Assembly (NCBI GenBank): GCA_049487715.1
Contig: CP150553.1
Coordinates: 620,001-684,000, forward strand
DNA: 64,000 bases
Source: Pycnococcus provasolii
Lineage: Eukaryota; Chlorophyta; Pseudoscourfieldiophyceae; Pseudoscourfieldiales
Direction of reading: 5' to 3'
Shown here: positions 36,901-45,470 of the stretch, in pieces
Numbering within the stretch: the stretch's first letter is position 1
Layout of the letters: every line of letters begins with the position of its first letter
The notes under the pieces: generated by a model
What the model saw: only the letters and a program-made list of their open reading frames with translations
What the model was told of the DNA's origin: nothing
Database searches by the model: none
Translations under genes and position numbers: made by a program

Positions 36901-39450
36901 GTGTTCCGGTGCAGCGCTGAGCAGAGACAGCACGACGCACGACGCAACTCCCACAGGCCACGCATTCGCGGCGGCGGTGAGTGACGAGACGCTACCGCCA
37001 CGTGCCCATTCGTTGGCAGCTGGTGCAACGGCAGCGAGCACCGCCGAGGCTAGCTTCGGGCTAGCACTGCCAGATGCGTCGCGCAGCCGCGCAACGGCGG
37101 CGTCGCACAGACTCAGATCTCCGAATGCCGGAAGAGGACTGGAAGCTGCCTTGAGCGTTGCTTGTGTCGAAGCGAGAGGCGACGCTTCGAGTGCAAGTGC
37201 AAGCAGTGCATCGCCATGGCTGCCGGCAAAGCTGGCAAGCCAGTTGAGCATGCCCGGTGCCAGAGACCCCAAGTGCGCCTCGAATGTGCGCTGTTCTGCC
37301 GACGCACTGTCGGATGTCGCGTCCTTCACGTCGGCGACCGCAGCGGCGAGCGGACCGTCTGTGAATGCCGCGAGACGGCTGGAATGCGAGCGAAGCACCA
37401 GGCGAATCTCCCGGGCTAGCCGCGCAGCGGGCGCCTGATGCATCGATGGGGATGTGGATGCAACAACCAAGTCGGAGACGCTAGTTGCATTCGTTTTGCC
37501 GCTGCGCGACGTCGCTGCCAAAATAGCATTTCGCCGCAGTCGCGCCGTTCCGGCGCGCAAGCCTTTCAAGCCGGCAAGCTCGAGTGGCGTGTAGTCGCAA
37601 GGAGAGAGCAGCGGCGGCAGATGTGCCGATGCGCTTTCCACGGTGAGCGTCGTGCCCATCTCGTCGGACGCGTCTACAAAGTGCGACGGCGTCGCTGCCG
37701 TACGCCTACTTTCCTCGTCGCCATCGCCCAGCACAGCGTTTGCTGCCAACTCGCACGCGCCCGATGACCGCTCGCCGCACAGCTTGTCATCGGATGTCAT
37801 GCAAAGCACCCGCTCGGCGTTTAGTGCGGGCGAGATCGTCTCGGCACTGTCAACACGAATCGCGCGCAGAAGTGCGGGCACCACTTGTGGGAATGCGCTG
37901 CGCTGGCGCTGCGCCCAGGCGAGCAGCTCGACAGGATCGTGGAAGACTCGCGCGATGCTTTCGCGCAACTCTGCCTCTCCATTTGTGCGCAACGCGCCAG
38001 CGGCAAGCGCCGCACCATTCGAAGCGCCGGCGGCCCGCAGCGATGCCGCCGCACGGCATGCTTCCACGGGTATTTGCGCGCTTCGCGACGTTCCTGCGGG
38101 GGATAGCGTACACAAATACGCGGAGACATGGCTTGCATTCCAATCCACAAGGCTAGTCGGCAGGCTCGCGCGCACCTCGTCGACAAGCTCGTTTGGGCAT
38201 GGCAACGCTGGGCTAGCCAGGCGAAGCAACTCCACAGCCGTTGCGCCAGTTGCGGGCGTCGGTGCAAAGATGCCCGGCATACCTGGGAGCATACCCTGCC
38301 CCGACAGCAGTTTTGCCACTAGCCGCCCGTTTCCTCCCCGTGCCGCCGCATGTGCGGCACTCTCGTGCAGCGTTGGATGCATGCCACCTGCTCCCGCCGC
38401 GGCGAGTGCCTCAAGCACGCCCACGCGTCCTGCCCGTGCCGCGGCGTATGCGGCAATCGTGAGCGATGTGACTGTGGTGGCTTTATCATCGCCGTTGTCG
38501 TTCGCCGCCACAGCGCTGGCGAGCAGAACGCGCACCACGTTGGCATGCCCACGGCTTGCCGCGAGCGCGAGCGGCGTGGTTGGCAGATTGCCTGCGCCGC
38601 TGGTAGCGGCGGCGGTGGCGGCATCTGCGGCGGCGACGAGCTGCGCAACATCGTCAGTCGTTGCACCAGCGGCGACGAGCTGCTCAGCCACCTCCGCGTG
38701 TCCCTCCGCGGCGGCGTGCGCGAGCGCGGTCCACCCGCGCGAGTCCACTTGCGCTAGAAATTCCTTTGTGGTTCCACCTGGCGCGATACCTTCCAGTAGC
38801 ACGTTCACGTTCTTCGCGCGTCCAGAGCTCGCCGCTAGCATAATCGCCGTAGTTCCCGCACTGTCGGCGGCGGCGATGTGAGCCTTGCACTGGTCTATCA
38901 AGACGCGGACTGTTTCCGGTGCACCCGATCGCGCGGCGACCATGAGCGCCGTCATTTTGTTCGACTCTTCGGACGTGAGCGCGACGTCTGCGCTGTAGTG
39001 CTTGCACATGGCGGTGACGAGTTTTGGTCCCACGGGACTCGGCATACCTGCGGCCCACATGAGCGCGTTCCAACCACCTCTGTGGAACGTGTTTGGGTTC
39101 GCTCCTGCTGATAAGAGCACGTCTACCACTTCCTCGTGTCCAGAGTCCACGGCCCAGAACAGCGCCGGCCATCCGTACGCATCCGCGGCATCGAGGGCCG
39201 CCGCGCGTTGTTCTGCTGTCCCTGTCCTGCTGGCCGGATCAAGACTGTTGATAGCTGATGTTAACGCGGAGACATCCCCCGCGCGAGCAGGTTCGCAGAG
39301 CACGCATCCCACTTCAGAAAGTCCTGAAGTGGCCACCAGAGAAGAGGCTACTACTAGGAGGAGGAAATGTAAGATACATGAAACGCTGAGCGAGGAAGTC
39401 CTTGGAAGAGAGCGAGAGAGAGACGACGTGCGCGCCATGGCCATGGCCAT
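33994..39450 (-). CDS. Large ankyrin-repeat protein with five SAM-like modules and N-terminal signal sequence
   Basis: A single frame of 1,818 residues. The N-terminus has a hydrophobic stretch (about 24-42, CILHFLLLVVASSLVATS) suggesting a signal peptide or anchor. Ankyrin repeats occupy about 53-390 (AYGWPALFWAVDSGHEEVVDVLLSAGANPN and similar) and again about 1612-1750 (GHSLLLTAAWTSDEGLARVLLENGVD). Between them is an Ala/Ser-rich helical region with five spaced units starting W437, W998, W1157, W1356 and W1536 with pattern W-x-[SA]-x-x-[AVIS]-[SA]-x-[WYH]-[LFI], each followed 30-55 residues later by [DN]G, which resembles SAM domains. The C-terminus has Thr/Ser and Pro runs. ANK and SAM domains both mediate protein assembly; the partner is unknown. 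Intronless. Confidence 0.83.
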   Translation of the reverse strand: MAMAMARTSSLSRSLPRTSSLSVSCILHFLLLVVASSLVATSGLSEVGCVLCEPARAGDVSALTSAINSLDPASRTGTAEQRAAALDAADAYGWPALFWAVDSGHEEVVDVLLSAGANPNTFHRGGWNALMWAAGMPSPVGPKLVTAMCKHYSADVALTSEESNKMTALMVAARSGAPETVRVLIDQCKAHIAAADSAGTTAIMLAASSGRAKNVNVLLEGIAPGGTTKEFLAQVDSRGWTALAHAAAEGHAEVAEQLVAAGATTDDVAQLVAAADAATAAATSGAGNLPTTPLALAASRGHANVVRVLLASAVAANDNGDDKATTVTSLTIAAYAAARAGRVGVLEALAAAGAGGMHPTLHESAAHAAARGGNGRLVAKLLSGQGMLPGMPGIFAPTPATGATAVELLRLASPALPCPNELVDEVRASLPTSLVDWNASHVSAYLCTLSPAGTSRSAQIPVEACRAAASLRAAGASNGAALAAGALRTNGEAELRESIARVFHDPVELLAWAQRQRSAFPQVVPALLRAIRVDSAETISPALNAERVLCMTSDDKLCGERSSGACELAANAVLGDGDEESRRTAATPSHFVDASDEMGTTLTVESASAHLPPLLSPCDYTPLELAGLKGLRAGTARLRRNAILAATSRSGKTNATSVSDLVVASTSPSMHQAPAARLAREIRLVLRSHSSRLAAFTDGPLAAAVADVKDATSDSASAEQRTFEAHLGSLAPGMLNWLASFAGSHGDALLALALEASPLASTQATLKAASSPLPAFGDLSLCDAAVARLRDASGSASPKLASAVLAAVAPAANEWARGGSVSSLTAAANAWPVGVASCVVLSLLSAAPEHPMLLELHGALSSAPTPMLSRLQIWGGGSPNSFARDCSKLLSLGVLYNMRDTVEVVSQAAGNLADAADAHNSDRLLAFAEKCHAAVLVPWRDAIKENVASDAAVNLGGSKVDGLETLLEVARAQKWWRVTSRVAAVARASLRAIPVSAWDSQQAALWFAASPKVGDEQSVAFEDILPQLVPAVRACKLDGPELTGAGTIGGQALSISAATAWPGAMLKSRVILLRMALARGSRCGLLANEVLARATMPCTEEWSNGPSAFELAVGGKESVLAAIGKQGEDDVADLTAAAKRLRPSVASHLSKRNVTAWSAGDASCWLSLQARNPVVWLARAARMDVAAPSPLNGLALTRLGKFAADLLDTKASKMGATATASSVTAPLGMNARTAAALSWTVASPGGYIAIAAWALASGSLRPVVATASLEAWRTRVSFGHVTASPDVAASPRDALLLLTPDSKNDGDATKQSQTGTVTPLEQALFCSLQPCAPLHAAALKAACMFLVEEAGTPLSWTSESSAAYIAMAGKASYSQHIRADGVSGRRLLELLHHSGLASSVDAASGAPGLPRRHEEVGSDSSTGSHACDHVEVNDASIASVASALSSSLEPIALARSIITLGRSADVDTPSQRHLLTHLLQSYPDIATATYRTERGTGTLYGVLRGMKNVEWVEHLATQYVLPTVQVRLFGMQLHKWKSSDIANHLYAKAEKLRAQSPPAVEQAAEADRTAEALLRADVNGLDFVRCHEVIHGSDTSVAPPKTAGAEVEDCLSHPKDLLRFAASEERPSIVRFLFKSRLVRASDATDQHGHSLLLTAAWTSDEGLARVLLENGVDADVSGPGGQTALHRASLRGNAGIVRLLLSTPELEGMAAGTKEWHVDVSRRNNRGKTAMMLAKSKGHAGVEALLHAAPSGSSASTSTTTTTSTGGGSPPPPPPPLLRLAHIVLTVRTFPHPFLRARHELERLSFAIFKTTPKLKE

Positions 39451-39638
39451 GATTATGCGAGCTCAGAGCTCCTGAGATCCCCCGCGGGCGGAAGAGGCCC
39501 TTAAGGCCACGAGGAAGGAGGGATGCGAGTCGTGATGCGAGGGGGAGTTCTCGCAATTCGCCTAACCCCGGGGGATCAGAGAGATCGACCACCAGCACCA
39601 GGTTGGGGGGAGGGGTGGAAGAGACGCGACCTTCCACG

Positions 39639-39668
39639 TTAGGGTTTCGCGTTAGGGTTATATTAGGG
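39639..39668. repeat. Three spaced TTAGGG units
   Basis: TTAGGG occurs at 39639, 39652 and 39663, at 11-13 base spacing, abutting the PAP/fibrillin stop codon (39669-39671, minus strand). It is about 190 bases upstream of the ankyrin gene ATG (39450). Confidence 0.75.
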
Positions 39669-40406
39669 TTATTGAACGTGTTTGTTCTTGAGAACGAACA
39701 CGTTTCCCGTGTTCGCAGTTAAAACGCGCCAGCCGCTCTCGTTCACGCTGCACTTCCAATAACCGCCGCGTAGAGGATCGAATGGTTGACGCGTGACAGG
39801 TATGGCGCCGCGATTGAGCGAAAACGTCGTCTGCACGAAGTAGACGTCGATGGTCTCAGTGTCACGTACGGTAAGCACGGCGTCGAGTGACACTGTGAGC
39901 AGGCCGCCGAAGAGGTTGACGATATTCCGATATGTGCGCTCGACGTTGACAGGTTTGTCGCTCTTGCTGTTAGCCTGCTCAGCGAGTGCGCGTACTTCCT
40001 CATCGTCCGGGCTTGGGAAGACTTGCAGTACTTCACCGACGAATGGTCCTAATTTGCCTGCGGACGTGTTGGTGCTTGAGCTGTACACGAGTTCGTAGGT
40101 TCCGTCGTCGATGGGCACGTTTGCGACGGCATTCCCGCGTTCGCAGCAAGCTTCCACCTGTTCGATTTGTTTCTGTATGATTTGTTTCGTCGCATCGTCG
40201 AGATCCGTGCCGTTCTGATTACCCGCCAAGCGCGTGATGGCTTCACAGTTTGATAAGAACGTCATCGGATACGAAGGTGGCGCATTCGCACGAGACGCCG
40301 ATGCGCAGAAACGACGACGTGCACCTTGAGTCCTAAGCCAGCCATTCGTATGCAAGCCACGGCAAGAACGCGAACGCGAACACGAGCTGAGAGAACGCGT
40401 CGTCAT
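39669..40406 (-). CDS. PAP/fibrillin family plastid lipid-associated protein
   Basis: 245 residues from the ATG at 40406. An Arg/Ser-rich N-terminus (MTTRSLSSCSRSRSCRG...) fits a plastid transit peptide. The core has the family pattern: a helical start (CEAITRLAGNQNG), DDGTYELVYSSSTN, GPFVGEVLQVFPSP, then NIVNLFGGLLTVSLDAVLTV and a closing YWKCSVNESGWRVLTANTGNVFVLKN. Fibrillins are lipocalin-like proteins that coat plastoglobules or thylakoids and carry hydrophobic compounds. The family is diverse, so which fibrillin this is cannot be decided. It is divergent from the cyclophilin gene with a 248-base shared promoter containing a TTAGGG array. Confidence 0.75.
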   Translation of the reverse strand: MTTRSLSSCSRSRSCRGLHTNGWLRTQGARRRFCASASRANAPPSYPMTFLSNCEAITRLAGNQNGTDLDDATKQIIQKQIEQVEACCERGNAVANVPIDDGTYELVYSSSTNTSAGKLGPFVGEVLQVFPSPDDEEVRALAEQANSKSDKPVNVERTYRNIVNLFGGLLTVSLDAVLTVRDTETIDVYFVQTTFSLNRGAIPVTRQPFDPLRGGYWKCSVNESGWRVLTANTGNVFVLKNKHVQ

Positions 40407-40550
40407 ATGTGGGCTGACCCTGAAATGCAACTTCGAGGAAAGGGAGGAGAGGGAAGGGAGCGAACACCAACCAGGCAACCAACCAACAGGGTGGAGTGAA
40501 GAAGGAATGGAACCAAACTTTTACCACTACGCATAGGGACATAGGGTCTT

Positions 40551-40600
40551 TGGTTAGGGTATTGGTTAGGGTTAGGGTTAGGGTTAGGGTTAGGGTTAGG
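40551..40600. repeat. TTAGGG telomere-type array
   Basis: About seven TTAGGG units, the first slightly irregular (TTAGGGTATTGG), lie between the divergent PAP/fibrillin (40406) and cyclophilin (40655) start codons. The array ends 55 bases before the cyclophilin ATG, so it may be in its 5' leader. Confidence 0.93.
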
Positions 40601-40654
40601 CCCCTCTCCCTCCCATCTTCATCTTCCCCCACGACATTTGACGCCTTTTTCATC

Positions 40655-41488
40655 ATGCCGTTCCCATCCTCATCCTCATCCTCGCAGCTCATCCGTGTCG
40701 TCCGTGTCGTCGTCGTCGTCGTGGCGTGCCTTTCAAAGCTTGTCGCGGCGGGAAGAGACGTCTCTGATGTCTCGGTGCACCCCACGCCGAGCGACGCGCG
40801 CCTGATTTTTCAGACGTCGTTCGGGAGAATCGAACTCGCCTTCTACCCAGACTTAGCGCCAGTCACCTGCGAACACATACTAAAACTTGGGGCCATGGGC
40901 GCGTACACGTCCAACCACTTTTTCCGTGTTGACAAAGGTTTCGTCGCGCAAGTTGCAGACGTCGTAGGCGGACGAACCGTGCAGCTCGACAGCTTTCAGA
41001 TAAACGAGGCGAAAAAAAACGTGCCGGGTGAATTCTCGCGTGTGCCGCACAGACGCGGATCTCTTTCCATGGGAAGGTACGACGACCCAGACTCAGGCAC
41101 CAGCTCGTTCAGCATTCTGCTTGGTAACGCGCCACACCTCGACGGAACGTACACGCTCTTCGGAACCACAGTCTCGGGAGACGACGTCCTCGCGAAAATG
41201 GAACACGTGGAGACGACAAGGCAGGGAATCTTCGTCATGCCCGCGCACAGAATCAACATCGACGCGTCGTACGTCGCCACCAGCCAAGGCGGTGCGCTCG
41301 TCATCCCAAATATGTTTCCCAAGACAAGTGAGACAAACGGCGACGGTAGCGGCGGCACCTGCCCCAGCGAGCTTGCTGAGCTCAGACAGCGCGTGAACGG
41401 GCAAAGGGAGGAGTTGCAGCGCGTCAAGAGCGCGCTCGCGTCTTTGCACCGCGACCAGCAAACGCTTCGGCAGCGCATGCTCCCGTGA
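40655..41488 (+). CDS. CYP23: CYP23-like secretory cyclophilin (peptidyl-prolyl isomerase) with C-terminal coiled coil
   Basis: 277 residues from the ATG at 40655, which follows the repeat array; the longer frame only translates that repeat. A Ser-rich start and a hydrophobic run (VVRVVVVVVACLSKLVAAG, about 13-32) form a signal peptide, so ER or secretory location is likely. The cyclophilin domain carries NHFFRVDKGFVAQVADVV, GEFSRVPHRRGSLSMGRYDDPDS and LLGNAPHLDGTYTLFG, a close fit to plant CYP23. The catalytic Arg, Phe and Gln positions are kept, but the cyclosporin-contacting Trp is His (APHLDG), so drug binding is likely weak. The last about 50 residues (CPSELAELRQRVNGQREELQRVKSALASLHRDQQTL) form a coiled coil. 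It is convergent with the GPDH gene, 140 bases away. Confidence 0.88.
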   Translation: MPFPSSSSSSQLIRVVRVVVVVVACLSKLVAAGRDVSDVSVHPTPSDARLIFQTSFGRIELAFYPDLAPVTCEHILKLGAMGAYTSNHFFRVDKGFVAQVADVVGGRTVQLDSFQINEAKKNVPGEFSRVPHRRGSLSMGRYDDPDSGTSSFSILLGNAPHLDGTYTLFGTTVSGDDVLAKMEHVETTRQGIFVMPAHRINIDASYVATSQGGALVIPNMFPKTSETNGDGSGGTCPSELAELRQRVNGQREELQRVKSALASLHRDQQTLRQRMLP

Positions 41489-41628
41489 GACCAGTGGTGC
41501 GTCGGGTGAGTAACATACCTTTTCGACGTGATAGAAAGGTGATACGGTTCACGCTTTTTACTTGTTTTACCAAATTTGATTACTATTGATTTTGTCTTCA
41601 TTGGTTGTGTCGGACTGCTGTTTTTTGT

Positions 41629-43524
41629 TCACTTCTTCGCCTCGAAGGTGTTGAGGAATTTAGAGCACCGCCTGATTTCCCTGCTCTTGCGCCAGCTGCC
41701 CCAGTGATGCTCACGACCCATCACTTCGACCACCTTCGGCAGTGCCTCGCGAGCAGCCTTGACGTCCAAGAATGCAAGGCGTGTTCGACGTGCAAGGAAA
41801 TCCTCCGGCGTCGCGCACATCTCATAGCGGCACGCGTACGCCACCTCAGCCGCAAGCATGGGATGGTTCTTCACCAGAGGCACGTTCAAGCGACCTCTGC
41901 GTTCATGCGCGACCGCCAGCACCGCTCGAGCGCGGTCGCCATAGCTGCGCGAGAGGTGCCGTGCAACTCCCTCGCTGACGCCCGACTGCGCGAGTCCGAC
42001 GTGCAACGCGGGGTGATATCCACTCGAGCCGACGAGCGAGAGGTGCGTTGTGACGCAGCCGTGCTTTGTCAGAAGCTTGGGCAGGTACGGGCCTGTGGAA
42101 TTCTCCGTGTCTGGAACTTTCAAAGTACCCGCCACGCAGTCGACGACGTCCTCCGCCATCTTGCGATACGTTGTCCACTTGCCTCCGGCTACTGTCACGA
42201 TGCCCGCCTCGCCAACATTCACGATGTGGTCGCGGCTCGTGCTCGCGCTGTCCTTCACACGACCGTGTTCGTCCGCGGGGGCCACCGCGAGCGGGCGAAG
42301 GCCAGACCACGTACTGAGCACGTCCTCGCGTCGCACGTCAATGCTTAGATTATCTCTCAGCGCGTCCAGAATGAACTCGACGTCGCTCCCGCTTGCTTGA
42401 GGCGCGTCCGTGACAGGCGAATCTGCGTCTGTGGTTCCCGCCACGGCAGCGCCGAGCCACGGGATGAGGAAAACTACACGCCCGTCGCGTGTTTTTGGCA
42501 CGATCATGCCAGTGCCCACGTTGCTCGCATAGTATCCGGGAAGCGTGATGTGCGTGCCCGCAGATGGCCGGATCATCGGCGTGGAGTTTCTGCTCGCAAG
42601 CTTCCTGACGCCGTCGGCGAATGGCCCAGCCGCATTGACCACACGCTTCGCACGCACGTCAAACCTTCGCCCGGAGATTTTGTCGTACACCTTTGCGCCT
42701 TTGCACACTGGAGCGCCACCTTTCTCGAGCGTCTCGATGATGAGACCTTCCACCTCGGCGTGGTTCAGCACAGTCGCCCCCGCCATGGCGGCGGTGAGCG
42801 CGAGCGAGACATTCACGCGCGCGTCGTCAAACTGCCCGTCGCAGTACGTCACGACGCCCTTGAGGCTAGCGCCCGAGTCCGGCTGCACGCGCCGCAGAGT
42901 TGGGAAGTCGCGCATCGCCTCCTCGGGGAACACAAAGCGCGACCACGTCATTCCCTGCATGCCTGCGACGATGTCGTACAGCTTGAGTCCTGCCCAGTAC
43001 ATGGGAACGTCCTTCCAGTCGTAGCACGGCAGCTGGATGAAGATGGACGACGCGAGGTGCCTTGCGTTTTCGAGGAACGTCTTGCGCTCCTTGAGCGCCT
43101 CGAAGACGAGCTTGAGCTGGTCGACATCCTGGTCGAAGACCGCCTTTTCGAGGTACCTGACTCCTCCGTGCACGAGCTTCGTGGATTTGCTCGAGGTTCC
43201 CGACGCGAAGTCGTCGCGTTCGATGAGCGCCACCTTGAGTCCCCGCGTCGCAGCGTCGAGCGCAACCCCCGCGCCAGTCGCCCCCCCTCCGATGACGAGC
43301 ACGTCGAAAGTGCCTTGGTTGTCCTTTTTGTTCCGATACGAGCGCGCTGCTGCCCTGAAGTTGTCGAGCGCCCGCTTTCTGAGGTTGAGCGAGGCTGCTG
43401 GCGAGTCGTCGATGAGTTCGTGCGTGACGTTTCTCTTGCTTGATGCGGCTTCGGCGGCGTAGGACGCGTACGCGTACGTGCCTGCCCCTCCCGTGCCCAT
43501 CATGAGCGCGAGACGCGTCCACAT
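41629..43524 (-). CDS. SDP6: FAD-dependent glycerol-3-phosphate dehydrogenase, mitochondrial type
   Basis: 631 residues from the ATG at 43524 (MWTRLALMMGTGGAG...). It oxidises glycerol-3-phosphate to dihydroxyacetone phosphate and passes electrons to ubiquinone at the outer face of the inner mitochondrial membrane. The FAD-binding Rossmann motif FDVLVIGGGATGAGVALDAA lies at about 72-91, followed by LIERDDFASGTSSKSTKLVHGGVRYLEKA, a family hallmark, then YCDGQFDDARV and VNAAGPFADGVR. The closing region AEVAYACRYEMCATPEDFLARRTRLAFLD is the typical C-terminal domain. No EF-hands follow, matching the plant SDP6 form and not the animal form. The symbol follows the Arabidopsis orthologue. Intronless. 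Confidence 0.93.
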   Translation of the reverse strand: MWTRLALMMGTGGAGTYAYASYAAEAASSKRNVTHELIDDSPAASLNLRKRALDNFRAAARSYRNKKDNQGTFDVLVIGGGATGAGVALDAATRGLKVALIERDDFASGTSSKSTKLVHGGVRYLEKAVFDQDVDQLKLVFEALKERKTFLENARHLASSIFIQLPCYDWKDVPMYWAGLKLYDIVAGMQGMTWSRFVFPEEAMRDFPTLRRVQPDSGASLKGVVTYCDGQFDDARVNVSLALTAAMAGATVLNHAEVEGLIIETLEKGGAPVCKGAKVYDKISGRRFDVRAKRVVNAAGPFADGVRKLASRNSTPMIRPSAGTHITLPGYYASNVGTGMIVPKTRDGRVVFLIPWLGAAVAGTTDADSPVTDAPQASGSDVEFILDALRDNLSIDVRREDVLSTWSGLRPLAVAPADEHGRVKDSASTSRDHIVNVGEAGIVTVAGGKWTTYRKMAEDVVDCVAGTLKVPDTENSTGPYLPKLLTKHGCVTTHLSLVGSSGYHPALHVGLAQSGVSEGVARHLSRSYGDRARAVLAVAHERRGRLNVPLVKNHPMLAAEVAYACRYEMCATPEDFLARRTRLAFLDVKAAREALPKVVEVMGREHHWGSWRKSREIRRCSKFLNTFEAKK

Positions 43525-44376
43525 GGTGACCACCAAGTAACCACTAAAAAGCACCTAGTGAGCCAAGTCCAGTGAGCCAAGGACGACTAAGGTGACAAAC
43601 GTGAGAGACGAGGCCAAGAATGTGAGACTAAAAACCGTAATGAAGGTCGGCACGGATACGAATATCGACCGAGCGCGTGCCTCCGAGAAACCCAAAACCG
43701 GAATATCGGGAAGAGACCAGAAGAGGGTCGGCGAGGGACGAGATTCGACGAGCGAAGTCAAACTCGTTCCGGAACGAACGAGATTTTCAGGGATTAGGGT
43801 GGAGGATTACCGACCAATCGATGAATCGTCCGTCGTCCGTCGTCCCCGAAAGAAATCACATCGCCCGAGCGAGCGACGCGAAACTCGACCTCAATCCCCC
43901 ACCTGGAATCCCCCCCCCCCTCGGGATCACTCATCACGGGGTCTCTCCCCGGCCCCAGGAAATCCCGATTCGGAGGGAGAGGGGCTCCCTGCGCAACAGC
44001 AACAACGTCCTGTATTTTTCTGTAAGTGGGATACTGGGGATACGTCGTTGGAGGTTTCATGATCCACCAGAGACCCTTTAGTTGGGGATCCCGGTCGGGA
44101 AACGGACTTCTTTTAGTTCTTTAGTAGCAGAATGGTGACCAGTGTGGAGGGCCCCGCCCACGCGGCCGCTCTTGTAGAAGCCACTAGGAGGAAGATGAAG
44201 GGGAAGGAGAAGGTAGAAGATGACCCGCCGCCGCTAATGACATCGCCCGTCGCGCATCCGAAGCGCGACGCGGACGGCAGGTTCAAGTGTCCGTACTGCG
44301 ACTACAAGAGCAAGAAGGCGAGCCACCATCGAAGCGTTCGAGTCGGCCTGATACTCCTATGTCGTCATTATCGGCT

Positions 44377-44416
44377 ATCCTTTTGTGTACCGGCCCCGAT
44401 CGACAAATATGTCGAG
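44377..44416. repeat. Left arm of inverted repeat around the piggyBac-like gene
   Basis: ATCCTTTTGTGTACC (44377-44391) plus the palindrome TCGACA-AATA-TGTCGA (44400-44415). The reverse complement of both blocks, in the same order, occurs at 45643-45676. Spacing between blocks differs (8 bases here, 2-3 on the right). Confidence 0.75.
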
Positions 44417-44525
44417 TGGCTGCAACGGTAAAATCTGGTCGAGCTCGACCTGTCTGAACGGGAGACCCCTGTGTTGTATTTGAGTGGAGATTCCCTTATC
44501 CTCCTCCCTTCCCAGCCGCCCCCTT

Positions 44526-44584
44526 CCCTGCCCTGCCCTGCCTGCCCTGCCTGCCTGCCCTGCCTTGCCTGCCCTGCCTTGCTG
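44526..44584. repeat. CCTGC-type minisatellite
   Basis: Irregular tandem CCTGC/CTGCC units, about 59 bases, between the left inverted-repeat arm and the transposase remnant. Confidence 0.85.
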
Positions 44585-44780
44585 CTTTACCCGCGGACCG
44601 CCCCCCTCCCCCCTCACGTCTTCATTTATTTCGCACGTCTTCATGCGCGCGCGTCTTCATGCGCGCGCGTCTGTCTCACGGTGTTTTTAAACACCACATA
44701 CTGTTCCAATATGTTTGTTTGTTTTTGCTTTGTCTTTTGTTTGTTTTTGCTTTCTTTTATTTGCTTCACCATTCTTTGTC

Positions 44781-45470
44781 ATGGCGGGTACTAGTGGAAC
44801 TGCGCCGCCGCCGCCGCCTCCCGAACCCGTCGATCCTGCTGGTAAGCGACAACGCGAAGTGGTGAGTTACGCGGAGGAGGATCGTCGGAAGCGAGGCTTC
44901 AAGAACAGGCTCATGATTCTCGCGCCACTCATCGCATTCCTCTACAACCTTTTCATGGGCGGAGTTGATCGAGCGGACGCCCTCAGAGCCGCGTTCACGA
45001 CCCGCCTGAAGAGCAACAAGTGGTGGCAGACGCTTTTCTTTTGGGTCCTCGATACTGCGCTTATCAACAGCTACATCTACTACAGAGCCTGCAAACCAAG
45101 CATATGTCTCACCCGCCACGAGTACTACGCACGCATCGCTGAGCGGCTCATCTGCCGCGGCAACGACGGAGACGAAGCCGACTCACCGACGACGGGTGCA
45201 ATCTCAGCGACGTCCGCGCCGCTCAAGAACAAGTGGAAAGCGACGCCGCACGGAGTCCATTGTGTTCGACAGCAGCCGTGTGACAAATTGTACCCGGCGC
45301 GATGGACAGGGGACGGCTCGCGCGGGCAATGCAGGTATTGCTTGGCCATGGGGCACGCGCGTTTGCCAGTGGTGAACACAGGGTGCTCCACGTGTCAAAC
45401 CTCCCTATGTGTGGAGTGCATGGGACCGTGGCATGACATGCCCCTCGGGAAGAAGACCAAGCGCGCGTAG
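44781..45470 (+). pseudogene. PiggyBac transposase remnant (C-terminal part) with Cys-rich zinc-binding tail
   Basis: 229 residues from the ATG at 44781. FLYNLFMGGVDRADALRAAF, RLKSNKWWQTLFFWVLDTALINSYIYYRA match the end of the piggyBac DDE transposase domain, including the conserved GGVD motif that supplies an acidic residue. The C-terminus CRYCLAMGH...CSTCQTSLCVECMGPWHDM is the piggyBac Cys/His-rich domain used for binding element ends. The N-terminal two thirds of a usual transposase (500-600 residues), with the first catalytic Asp residues, is missing, replaced by a Pro-rich start. It is therefore unlikely to transpose. The frame remains open over the whole conserved part, so it is either a recent truncation or an expressed, possibly domesticated, DNA-binding protein. 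Inverted repeats at 44377 and 45676 bracket it. Confidence 0.8.

Larger units (their letters stand above)
43525..44780. other. Intergenic region including the left flank of the piggyBac-like remnant
   Basis: About 1.26 kb. 43525-44100 holds the GPDH promoter with no gene. A 99-codon frame at 44132-44431 starts MVTSVEGPAHAAALVE and contains FKCPYCDYKSKK, a zinc-finger-like CPYC, but no complete finger; it may be a leftover 5' piece of the transposon gene. The left inverted-repeat arm (44377-44416), a CCTGC array (44526-44584), a 16-base direct duplication (44639-44670) and a hairpin GGTGTTT/AAACACC (44680-44695) follow. Confidence 0.55.
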
